Shown here: positions 33,339-41,739 of the stretch, in pieces
Layout of the letters: every line of letters begins with the position of its first letter
How positions within the stretch are numbered: position 1 is the first letter of the stretch
Assembly (NCBI GenBank): GCA_023429375.1
Contig: JAEYVY010000013.1
Span: 1-64,000 of the forward strand
Direction: 5' to 3'
From: Bacteroidota bacterium
GTDB lineage: Bacteria; Bacteroidota; Bacteroidia; Bacteroidales; Tannerellaceae
DNA length: 64,000 nt
Position numbers and translations under genes: made by a program
Notes under the pieces: generated by a model
Seen by the model: only the letters and a program-made list of their open reading frames with translations
Told to the model about the DNA's origin: nothing
Database searches by the model: none

Positions 33339-36026
33339 ATGGATAGCAAAAAGACGTTTCATGGATTGAACGATAATCAGGTTGAAGAAAGCCGTCGCTT
33401 ACACGGTGAAAATATATTAACCCCACCCAAGAAAACCTCATTATGGAAACTGTTTCTGGAAAAGTTTGATGATCCTATCATTAAGATACTCCTCGTAGCA
33501 TGGTTTCTGTCCATGATTATTGCCGGAGTACATTGCTGGGGACCGGAAGCAAAGGGTTTTACGGCATTCCTTGAACCGATCGGCATATTTTTCGCTATCA
33601 TTCTTGCCAGTGGCGTTGGATTCTTTTTTGAAGTAAAAGCCAATAAGGCATTCGACGTTTTAAATACAGTAAACGACGACATAGAAGTTAAAGTCATCCG
33701 AAACGGCAATATCTGTCAGATTACACGCAAGGATGTTGTTGTAGGTGATATCGTAGTTCTTGAAACGGGCGAAGAAGTTCCGGCCGACGGACATTTGCTC
33801 GAAGCTATTTCATTACAGATAAACGAGTCGACACTAACGGGCGAACCCATAATTGCAAAGACTACCAATGAAGCCGACTTCGATGAGGAAGCGACTTATC
33901 CATCCAATATGGTGATGCGTGGTACTACGGTAGTCGACGGACATGGCATAATGGAAGTAGAATTAGTAGGTGATGCAACCAGCTATGGCAAAGTATATGA
34001 AGGATCGCAAATAGACAATAATATAGAGACTCCCCTGCAAACCCAATTACGAGGGTTGGCCGGAATCATCAGCAAAGCAGGATATGCCATTGCTGGAGCT
34101 ACCTTCCTTGCCTTAATCATCAAGATGTTTATTACGCAACCCAATCTGCCGTTAATGGATATGATTGGTCACATTTTAAACATCTTCATGATTGCAGTTA
34201 CCTTGATTGTGGTATCTGTGCCCGAAGGTTTACCAATGAGCGTTACGCTTAGTCTTGCCTTGAGTATGAACCGTATGCTAAAGACTAACAACTTGGTCCG
34301 CAAGATGCATGCCTGCGAAACGATGGGTGCAACTACGGTTATATGTACAGACAAAACCGGAACACTTACGCAAAACCAAATGCAGGTTTATAAAACCAAC
34401 TTTTACAACCTACCCGATCAACAGCTACAAAACGACGAATTGAGCAACCTGATCAAAGAAGGTATTTCAGTCAATTCTACAGCTTATCTTGATTTTTCTG
34501 CAGATAAGATTAAGACCTTGGGAAATCCAACCGAGGCTGCCCTACTGCTATGGCTTAACAGTCAAAATCAAAACTACCTTGATTTAAGAGAAAGTGCTCC
34601 AATCATTGAACAGTTGACCTTCTCAACCGAACGGAAATATATGGCGACAGTTGTCGACTCTCCTCTTCTGGGCAAGAAAGTCTTGTATGTAAAAGGAGCT
34701 CCTGAAATAGTCTTAGGTAACTGTAAACGAGTTGCTACCGACGGTGGATACAAATCAGTAGAAGAGACAAAAGCACAAATCGAACAACAACTGCTCGACT
34801 ATCAAAATCAAGCCATGCGTACGCTAGGTTTCGCTTATCAAATCATTGATAACAACCATACAGGTAGTTTCTTTAGCGAGGGCAGACTTATCAAAGATAC
34901 AGACCTGACCTACTTGGGTATTGTTGCCATTTCAGATCCTGTGCGTTCAGATGTGCCTGCTGCCGTTCAGAGCTGTCTTAATGCAGGTATATCTGTTAAG
35001 ATTGTAACCGGCGATACTCCGGGAACAGCCAAAGAAATAGGCCGCCAGATAGGCATTTGGGATACAGAAAAAGATACGGAAAGAAACATCATAACCGGTC
35101 CTGGATTTGAAGCCCTGAGCGACGAAGAAGCGCTCGACCGGGTACTTGATTTAAAGATTATGTGTCGCGCACGTCCGACCGACAAGCAAAGACTTGTTCA
35201 ACTATTACAAAAGAAGGATGCCGTAGTGGCGGTAACCGGTGATGGAACAAATGATGCTCCGGCATTGAAGGCGGCTCAGGTAGGGCTCTCAATGGGTGAC
35301 GGAACGTCAGTTGCCAAAGAAGCCAGTGACATTACCATTATTGACAATTCATTCAGCAGCATCACCCGTGCAGTTATGTGGGGTCGTTCGCTCTATCGAA
35401 ATATCCAGAAGTTCCTTCTGTTCCAATTGACTATCAATGTTGTTGCTTGTGTGATTGTATTGGTTGGTTCCATTCTGGGAACAGAATCTCCACTTACCGT
35501 TACGCAAATGCTGTGGGTGAATCTGATTATGGACACTTTTGCAGCTGCTGCATTGGCCTCACTACCTCCACAAGAACGAGTGATGCAAAACAAACCACGT
35601 AAGAGTGGTCCCGACGGTGATTTCATCATCACCAAAGAGATGGCCTATAATATTTTCGGAGTAGGTATTCTATTTGTCCTGTTACTTATCGGCGTATTGT
35701 TGTACTTCTATCAAGATGGCGAGCTTACAGCTTACGAACTTTCCATGTTCTTTACCATCTTCGTCATGCTTCAATTCTGGAACATGTTCAATGCCAAGGC
35801 CTATAGTGACAAAAAATCTGCTTTCAGCGACTTCAAAGACAGCAAGGCATTCCTCTTCGTATCGTTACTAATCATTGTAGGTCAATACTTTATTGTCACG
35901 TTCGGAGGACAGATGTTCAGCGTTGTTCCGTTAACTTGGGAAGATTGGGGCATCATTTTTGCCGGTACATCCATTGTTCTTTGGTTAGGAGAAATAGTTC
36001 GTTTTTTCACTCGATTGAAAAAATAA
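33339..36026 (+). CDS. Calcium-translocating P-type ATPase (PMCA-like)
   Basis: 895 residues, type IIB-like P-type ATPase. Cation-transporter N domain, actuator domain with STLTGEP (about 165), transmembrane PEGLP (295-299) that forms the ion site, phosphorylation motif TDKTGTLT with Asp338, KGAPE in the nucleotide domain, and TGDGTNDAPALKAAQVG hinge, then four C-terminal helices. It pumps cations, probably Ca2+, out of the cytoplasm. Length is complete. Alone in its unit, followed by a hairpin. Confidence 0.9.
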   Translation: MDSKKTFHGLNDNQVEESRRLHGENILTPPKKTSLWKLFLEKFDDPIIKILLVAWFLSMIIAGVHCWGPEAKGFTAFLEPIGIFFAIILASGVGFFFEVKANKAFDVLNTVNDDIEVKVIRNGNICQITRKDVVVGDIVVLETGEEVPADGHLLEAISLQINESTLTGEPIIAKTTNEADFDEEATYPSNMVMRGTTVVDGHGIMEVELVGDATSYGKVYEGSQIDNNIETPLQTQLRGLAGIISKAGYAIAGATFLALIIKMFITQPNLPLMDMIGHILNIFMIAVTLIVVSVPEGLPMSVTLSLALSMNRMLKTNNLVRKMHACETMGATTVICTDKTGTLTQNQMQVYKTNFYNLPDQQLQNDELSNLIKEGISVNSTAYLDFSADKIKTLGNPTEAALLLWLNSQNQNYLDLRESAPIIEQLTFSTERKYMATVVDSPLLGKKVLYVKGAPEIVLGNCKRVATDGGYKSVEETKAQIEQQLLDYQNQAMRTLGFAYQIIDNNHTGSFFSEGRLIKDTDLTYLGIVAISDPVRSDVPAAVQSCLNAGISVKIVTGDTPGTAKEIGRQIGIWDTEKDTERNIITGPGFEALSDEEALDRVLDLKIMCRARPTDKQRLVQLLQKKDAVVAVTGDGTNDAPALKAAQVGLSMGDGTSVAKEASDITIIDNSFSSITRAVMWGRSLYRNIQKFLLFQLTINVVACVIVLVGSILGTESPLTVTQMLWVNLIMDTFAAAALASLPPQERVMQNKPRKSGPDGDFIITKEMAYNIFGVGILFVLLLIGVLLYFYQDGELTAYELSMFFTIFVMLQFWNMFNAKAYSDKKSAFSDFKDSKAFLFVSLLIIVGQYFIVTFGGQMFSVVPLTWEDWGIIFAGTSIVLWLGEIVRFFTRLKK

Positions 36027-36072
36027 CTATGTTTAACAATTATGCTTAATAACATAGTTATCATAGTATTTA

Positions 36073-36124
36073 GGTACAATACCCATATAAATCAATAAGT
36101 ATAGGTATTGTGCCAACTTTTTTT
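36073..36124 (+). terminator. Terminator-like hairpin before pflB
   Basis: ggtacaatacc (36073-36083) pairs with ggtattgtgcc (36104-36114, one G-T pair), with a 20-nt loop, followed by a run of seven T. It ends the calcium ATPase unit and overlaps the pflB promoter area. Confidence 0.6.
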
Positions 36125-36173
36125 ATTTTCTACTTTCGCGCATCTTTTTAAACAAAAAAAATATATTTAACGT

Positions 36174-38405
36174 ATGGATGCGTACAAAGGTTTTCAAGGT
36201 ACTAAATGGCAAGAGACAATTGATGTTAATGACTTTATTTTAAAAAACTACACCGAATATACAGGAGACGAAAGTTTTTTGGAATCCCCCACAGAAGCTA
36301 CAAATCAATTATGGGCAACATTATGCCAAATGTTTAAAATAGAAAAAGAGAAAGGTATCTACGATGCAGAAACCAAAATACCTTCTCAAATCGATGCCTA
36401 CGGTCCAGGATACATAAACAAAGATCTTGAAAAAATCGTTGGACTTCAAACAGACAAACCCCTTAAAAGAGCAATATTTCCAAATGGTGGCCTTAGAATG
36501 GTTCAACAAAGCCTTGAAGAATACGGCTACCAACTAGATCCTGTTACAACTGAAATTTACACAAAATACAGCAAGACACATAACGAAGGTGTTTTCTCGG
36601 CTTATACAGACAGTATTCGTCGTGCCAGAAGTAACGGATTATTAACCGGTCTGCCCGATGCATACGGTCGTGGACGTATTATCGGTGACTACCGTCGTGT
36701 GGCATTGTATGGCGTTGACCGCTTAATTAACGAGCGCGCAAAACGTTTCCAAGAATGCGATCCGATTGTTATGACCGACGACTTGATTCGTCTGCGCGAA
36801 GAACTTACCGATCAAATTAACGCATTGAAAGCGCTGAAACGTATGGCTGATGCTTATGGATATGATATTTCAAATCCGGCAACAAACGCTCAGGAAGCTA
36901 TTCAATGGACTTATTTCGCTTATCTGGCTGCTACCAAAGATCAAAACGGGGCTGCAATGAGCTTGGGACGTGTAACTACTTTCCTTGATATCTATATCGA
37001 ACGTGATTTACAGAACGGCACGCTTACCGAAAAGGAAGCACAGGAAATGATGGATCACTTCGTCATGAAACTGCGTATCATCAGATTCCTTCGTACAAAC
37101 GAATACAACGAACTGTTCTCGGGTGATCCGGTATGGGTTACTGAATCAATCGGTGGTATGACCAACAAAGGACGCTCACTTGTAACCAAGAACAGCTTCC
37201 GTATGTTGCACACCCTTTACAACTTAGGTCCGGCACCAGAGCCTAACTTGACCATTCTTTGGAGCGACCGCTTGCCGGCAGCCTGGAAGAAATATTGTGC
37301 AAAAGTATCTATTGATACTTCATCTCTACAATATGAAAACGACGACTTGATGCGTCCTGAACTGGGAGACGACTACGGAATCGCTTGTTGCGTATCACCA
37401 ATGCGTATTGGCCATCAAATGCAGTTCTTCGGAGCTCGTGCTAACCTTCCAAAAGCTTTGCTTTACACCATCAACGGAGGTAAAGACGAAATTACAAAGG
37501 CACAGGTGCTACCAAAACATTGGGTAGAAAAGGTTTCAGGTGATTATCTTGAATTCGATGAAGTATGGGAAAAATTCGACCGTACACTCGACTGGGTAGC
37601 AGAAACCTATGTAAAAGCATTGAACATCATACACTATATGCACGACAAATACTCTTATGAAGCACTTGAAATGGCTCTTCATGATGTAGATATCGTACGC
37701 ACTCAAGCATTTGGTGTATCAGGTCTTTCCATCATTGCAGACTCATTCGCAGCTATCAAATACGGCAGGGTTCGTGTTGTAAGAGATGCAGATGGTGATG
37801 CAGTAGATTATATCAACGAAAAAGAATACGTTCCGTTTGGAAATAACAACGACGACACTGACCAATTCGCAGTAAAAATCGTTGAAATCTTCATGAACAA
37901 AATCCGCAAACGCAAGATGTACAGAAATGCTATCCCTACTCAGTCAGTATTGACTATCACATCAAATGTGGTTTACGGAAAGAAAACAGGAAATACACCT
38001 GACGGACGTAGAGCGGGAACACCGTTTGCTCCGGGAGCAAATCCAATGCACGGACGTGACACCATGGGTGCCGTTGCTTCATTGGCCTCAGTATCCAAAC
38101 TTCCATTCGAACACGCTAACGACGGTATTTCATATACATTTGCAATTACGCCTAACACCTTGGGTAAAAACAAGGATGAAGAAGCGCAAAACCTATGTGG
38201 ATTGCTTGACGGTTACTTCCTGCAGACCGGTCACCACTTGAATGTGAATATCTTCGACCGCCAGTTACTGATCGATGCAATGGAACATCCTGAACAATAT
38301 CCGCAGTTGACGATTCGTGTATCAGGTTATGCTGTAAACTTCGTGAAGCTGACGCGAGAGCAACAATTAGACGTAATCAACAGAACTATAGCAACAGCTA
38401 TTTAA
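36174..38405 (+). CDS. pflB: Pyruvate formate-lyase
   Basis: 743 residues, glycyl radical enzyme converting pyruvate and CoA to acetyl-CoA and formate. Adjacent active-site cysteines Cys405-Cys406 are in DYGIACCVSPM, and the glycyl radical residue is Gly718 in TIRVSGYAVNF. Length is near the E. coli enzyme (760). The activase gene follows after a short hairpin. A box TACTTTCG at 36131-36138 resembles the -7 consensus with one mismatch. Typical of strict anaerobic mixed-acid fermentation. Confidence 0.96.
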   Translation: MDAYKGFQGTKWQETIDVNDFILKNYTEYTGDESFLESPTEATNQLWATLCQMFKIEKEKGIYDAETKIPSQIDAYGPGYINKDLEKIVGLQTDKPLKRAIFPNGGLRMVQQSLEEYGYQLDPVTTEIYTKYSKTHNEGVFSAYTDSIRRARSNGLLTGLPDAYGRGRIIGDYRRVALYGVDRLINERAKRFQECDPIVMTDDLIRLREELTDQINALKALKRMADAYGYDISNPATNAQEAIQWTYFAYLAATKDQNGAAMSLGRVTTFLDIYIERDLQNGTLTEKEAQEMMDHFVMKLRIIRFLRTNEYNELFSGDPVWVTESIGGMTNKGRSLVTKNSFRMLHTLYNLGPAPEPNLTILWSDRLPAAWKKYCAKVSIDTSSLQYENDDLMRPELGDDYGIACCVSPMRIGHQMQFFGARANLPKALLYTINGGKDEITKAQVLPKHWVEKVSGDYLEFDEVWEKFDRTLDWVAETYVKALNIIHYMHDKYSYEALEMALHDVDIVRTQAFGVSGLSIIADSFAAIKYGRVRVVRDADGDAVDYINEKEYVPFGNNNDDTDQFAVKIVEIFMNKIRKRKMYRNAIPTQSVLTITSNVVYGKKTGNTPDGRRAGTPFAPGANPMHGRDTMGAVASLASVSKLPFEHANDGISYTFAITPNTLGKNKDEEAQNLCGLLDGYFLQTGHHLNVNIFDRQLLIDAMEHPEQYPQLTIRVSGYAVNFVKLTREQQLDVINRTIATAI

Positions 38406-38412
38406 TAAACCC

Positions 38413-38447
38413 ATAGAGACGCACAAATGTGCGTCTCTATATTTTTT
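38413..38447 (+). terminator. Hairpin between pflB and pflA (possible attenuator)
   Basis: Perfect 12-bp stem (38413-38424 with 38429-38440, core gagacgcac), 4-nt loop, then atttttta. Strong enough to terminate, yet it lies within the pflB-pflA unit, so it may set a lower level of the activase. Confidence 0.8.
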
Positions 38448-38454
38448 ATCGAAT

Positions 38455-39177
38455 ATGAAAGGGAATATCCACTCTTTTGAATCATTTGGAACCAAAGACG
38501 GACCTGGAATTCGTTTTGTATTCTTCATGCAGGGATGTCCGCTGCGCTGCCTTTACTGCCACAATCCGGACACATGGAATGCCAAGAACCATGCTTATGA
38601 GATGACCCCCGATGAAGCATTTCAAGAAATTAATAAAGTAAGAGCCTTTATTCGAAATGGAGGTATAACCATTTCGGGAGGTGAGCCTCTGCTTCAACCC
38701 GAATTTGTACTTGAATTATTCAAGCGATGTAAAGAAGAAGGCATACATACAGCTGTCGATACTTCGGGTTATCTTCTAAACGATCAAATCAAGGCCGTAC
38801 TGGAATACACCGACCTGGTTTTGTTGGATATCAAGCATATCAATCCCGAGAAATACCAGACACTAACGGCCAAACCACTGGAGCCCACCCTACATTTCAT
38901 CAATTATTTAAAAGAAATTCAAAAACCGGCATGGATACGCTATGTCCTCATTCCGGGTTATTCGGATGACGAACCCGACCTGCATCAATGGGCCGGATAC
39001 GTTTCCACCCTCCCGTTCGTTCAACGCGTAGACATCCTACCCTTTCACCAAATGGGTATACATAAATGGGAGCAAATCGGAGCCAAATACAAACTAAAAG
39101 AAGTACAACCTCCAACCAAAGAAGCTGTATCACGCACAGAAAGCATTTTTCGTGAGCATGGATTGCCATTGATTTAA
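38455..39177 (+). CDS. pflA: Pyruvate formate-lyase activating enzyme
   Basis: 240-residue radical SAM activase that puts the glycyl radical on PflB. The 4Fe-4S ligands are CPLRCLYC (Cys28, Cys32, Cys35), and DGPGIRFVFFMQG, ISGGEPLLQPEF and DIKHINPEKY are conserved. The ATG at 38455 is only 8 bp after the end of the hairpin T-run. Full length; downstream the 245-bp gap holds repeat locus 3. Confidence 0.95.
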   Translation: MKGNIHSFESFGTKDGPGIRFVFFMQGCPLRCLYCHNPDTWNAKNHAYEMTPDEAFQEINKVRAFIRNGGITISGGEPLLQPEFVLELFKRCKEEGIHTAVDTSGYLLNDQIKAVLEYTDLVLLDIKHINPEKYQTLTAKPLEPTLHFINYLKEIQKPAWIRYVLIPGYSDDEPDLHQWAGYVSTLPFVQRVDILPFHQMGIHKWEQIGAKYKLKEVQPPTKEAVSRTESIFREHGLPLI

Positions 39178-39199
39178 CATTGGGAAGAAAAAACAAAAC

Positions 39200-39365
39200 G
39201 ACCGATATCAAAAACAAAAAACACTCCTATGCTTTTCTATTTCCATATATATAGAAAAGTTTTTCTATAACTGTAGTAAAGTTTTTCTATATATATAGAA
39301 ATAGAAATCGTTCCTTATGTTTATAAAAAAAGACCAGGAAGTTTTCAGAGAATTATAGGGAGAAA
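39200..39365. repeat. 22-bp periodic array (locus 3) with internal palindrome
   Basis: 22-bp units start at 39200, 39222, 39244, 39266, 39288, 39310, 39332 and (weakly) 39354. Cores: gaccgatatc, cactcctatg, catatatata, tataactgta, tatatatata, gttccttatg, gaccaggaag. Spacers of units 2, 3, 4 and 5 (cttttctatttc, gaaaagtttttc, gtaaagtttttc, gaaatagaaatc) match the spacers of units 3 to 6 of locus 2 almost base for base. Units 2-5 form a palindrome (arms about 39234-39260 and 39280-39307). It fills the pflA/acetyltransferase gap. Confidence 0.75.
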
Positions 39366-39422
39366 AATTTATGCCAACCGGAAAGAAAAAAGTATATTAG
39401 CAATAAACAAAAATTCAGCATT

Positions 39423-39689
39423 ATGGATTATCAGATTATTCACTTGAAAGAAGACTATCGTTTTGAAGTTAGAATTGGAGATGATATTGCGTATGTGGAA
39501 TACACCTTACATGATGACAATCTCGACATTGAACACACTTTTGTTCCGAAACAATTAGGCGGTCAAGGCCTTGCAGGAGCATTAGTAAAGGAAGCCTACG
39601 ATTATGCTTTGGCTCATAATCTAAAGCCTGTTGCAACTTGTTCTTATGCCGTTGTCTGGTTGGAACGACATCCGGAATATAAACGTTAA
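39423..39689 (+). CDS. Small GNAT-type N-acetyltransferase (YidJ-like)
   Basis: 88 residues, the size of the minimal Gcn5-related acetyltransferase-like family. The acetyl-CoA binding segment QLGGQGLAGALVKEAYDYA is clear, with strand AYVEYTLHDDNLDIEHTFV before it and PVATCSYAVVWLERHPEY after. Substrate unknown. Its stop overlaps the convergent sigma factor gene by 4 bp. Confidence 0.85.
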   Translation: MDYQIIHLKEDYRFEVRIGDDIAYVEYTLHDDNLDIEHTFVPKQLGGQGLAGALVKEAYDYALAHNLKPVATCSYAVVWLERHPEYKR

Positions 39690-40252
39690 AAAATTCCGGC
39701 TAATAAAGGCAGATAATCTTTCAAATCCTTTCTGAGGAGCTTGAGTGCTTGTTGTATGCGGTAATCAATGGTCTTTGGAGATAAGTTCAGTTTATCGGCA
39801 ATTTGATTATAGGTCATATCTTTGAACCTGCTAAGCGCAAATGCGGTACGATAACTTTCCGGCAGTCGCTTCAACGCATCTTCAATTCGCTTAAACAATT
39901 CTTCTACATCATAAAAATCAGCAGAATCATAGATAAAATCCATATTTTCATGAACGGTCTTTTCCACTCTTTCTTTCATTTCATTTCTGGACAAAAATGA
40001 TAGGCATTTATTCTTTACAGATTGGAAAAGGTATTGACGCGGAGATGTAAGAATGACAATTTTATTCCTGTTTAGCCATAGATTAACCATAATATCCTGC
40101 ACTATATCTTGTCCATCATCAAGACTGACAAATTGTTTAGAATAAGCACATAATACAGCATAATGACGACTAAAAAAAGCATCAAATGCCTTCTTGTCTC
40201 CTTCTTTTATAGCAAAAAGAAGCTCTGTATCTGTCTGTTGGTTAGTATCCAT
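39686..40252 (-). CDS. ECF sigma-70 factor (Bacteroidetes family)
   Basis: 188 residues starting MDTNQQTDTELLFAIKEGDK. Region 2 (FDAFFSRHYAVLCAYSKQFV ... QDIVQDIMVNLW) and region 4 (LKRLPESYRTAFALSRFKDMTYNQIADKLNLSPKTIDYRI) are intact. This group usually works with a FecR anti-sigma factor to switch on a SusC/SusD pair. Here it is divergent from the FecR gene (284-bp gap), not upstream on the same strand. ATG 40252 was chosen; the longer frame from 40321 adds an unlikely Lys/Phe-rich lead. Confidence 0.92.
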   Translation of the reverse strand: MDTNQQTDTELLFAIKEGDKKAFDAFFSRHYAVLCAYSKQFVSLDDGQDIVQDIMVNLWLNRNKIVILTSPRQYLFQSVKNKCLSFLSRNEMKERVEKTVHENMDFIYDSADFYDVEELFKRIEDALKRLPESYRTAFALSRFKDMTYNQIADKLNLSPKTIDYRIQQALKLLRKDLKDYLPLLAGIF

Positions 40253-40536
40253 TAAACTTAGCTTTGGTACAAACTTACTTCTTTTCGTTTTAAATTTCAG
40301 AATTTTTAAATTAAAAAACAAGTTATATTTCTATTACCGAAACTCAAATCAAATATTTCTCTTTATTGGCCCATTTTCAAAAGGTCCTTTTTTAAAAGCA
40401 AATATCTTAATTGCAGATTACATTGCATTGAAGATTTATTTACAAATAGGTTAAACGCAATTTTACGCTTATTTTAAAAAAAAATCATATTTTTAGTTTA
40501 GGAGATGTTCTGTTTGGTTAGTCATATATGTAAAGA

Positions 40537-41577
40537 ATGGGAATTATGGCTAAAAAAGAAACAGAAGAATACGGTCAAATCCAAGAGTCCGAATTGATTG
40601 GATACTTCATGAATGAGTTAAACTCGGAAGATACGAAACGGGTTGAAAAATGGATTGCAGCTTCAGATGAAAATAGACGTCTGGCTGAATCTGTTTATGA
40701 AGTTACACTCGGTTTGGATATATTGGATACAGTAGCTAACATTTCTACCGAACAAGCTCTAAAGGCCGTGGATAAACGGATTTTCTCAAAAAAAGTCTCT
40801 CTATTAGCGAAAAGGGCACAACAAATTGCAGCCATACTGTTTGTTCCCCTACTAATTTCCTTCACCTATCTTTTATTTAAGAATGCTAACGAAGAGCCAC
40901 AATACATTACTTTCAAGACCAATCCGGGAATTGTAGCAGACTTTATACTTCCTGATGGCAGTAAGGTTTGGCTGAATGCCCATTCTGAATTGAAATACCC
41001 TTCAGCATTTAAAGGAAATAAACGAGAGGTACAATTAAAGGGTGAAGCCTATTTCCAAGTAGAAAAAGATAAAAAACATCCGTTTATCGTACAATTATCT
41101 AATAATGTGGATATTGAAGTAACCGGTACAGAATTTAACGTTGATGCTTACGAGAAGAGTAATGAAATAACCGCTATGCTCGTTAACGGTGAAATCAACT
41201 TAAGATATCCTCATAAAACAAAAGGTACAGTAAGAAAAAAGGTATTGCCCGGACAAAAAATCTTTTTCGATAAAGAGACCGAAGCCATCTCACTCGCAAC
41301 TGCTTCAGCCTTGGTCGAAACAAGTTGGAAAGATGGGAAAATCTATCTGGACAATACACCAATCGTTCATTTGCTCCACACTTTAAGCAAACGCTTTGAT
41401 GTAGATTTCATTATGGATAACGAGCAATTAAAAAATAACTACTTCACAGGTGCTTTCGGCTCACAGGATCTGGACATGATACTTAAACACCTAGAATTCT
41501 CATCAGGTATTAAACATAGAATTGAACGTCAAGGAATTAATAATATTAATGAGCGAATTGTCATTACATTATACTAA
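40537..41577 (+). CDS. FecR-type anti-sigma factor
   Basis: 346 residues. Cytoplasmic N-terminal anti-sigma part (about 1-90), one membrane helix (QQIAAILFVPLLISFTYLLF, about 92-112), and a periplasmic FecR domain (FKTNPGIVADFILPDGSKVWL ... GEAYFQVEKDKKHPF) plus the C-terminal DUF4974 region (IYLDNTPIVHLLHTLSKRF). It senses the state of the TonB transporter encoded next (STN-bearing SusC) and controls the ECF sigma factor. The SusC ATG is 162 bp downstream. Confidence 0.92.
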   Translation: MGIMAKKETEEYGQIQESELIGYFMNELNSEDTKRVEKWIAASDENRRLAESVYEVTLGLDILDTVANISTEQALKAVDKRIFSKKVSLLAKRAQQIAAILFVPLLISFTYLLFKNANEEPQYITFKTNPGIVADFILPDGSKVWLNAHSELKYPSAFKGNKREVQLKGEAYFQVEKDKKHPFIVQLSNNVDIEVTGTEFNVDAYEKSNEITAMLVNGEINLRYPHKTKGTVRKKVLPGQKIFFDKETEAISLATASALVETSWKDGKIYLDNTPIVHLLHTLSKRFDVDFIMDNEQLKNNYFTGAFGSQDLDMILKHLEFSSGIKHRIERQGINNINERIVITLY

Positions 41578-41635
41578 TAAATAATAACCTTAAAATGAAT
41601 GGAAATGCAGAATCACGAACCACCTTAAAAAAACC

Positions 41636-41664
41636 GCGGGAAAGCGTTGGCGACACTCTCCCGC
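41636..41664 (+). promoter_or_regulatory. GC-rich leader hairpin ahead of susC
   Basis: gcggga...tcccgc with two internal mismatches, 12 positions on each side of a 5-nt loop, in an otherwise AT-rich leader about 76-104 nt before the susC ATG. It lacks a T run. A structured leader RNA is the likely role. Confidence 0.45.
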
Positions 41665-41739
41665 AGCAAAGAAACTAAATTTCAAAAATTACTCACACAA
41701 GTAATCAATAAAGTTTCAATTATTAATCTCACAAGATCT

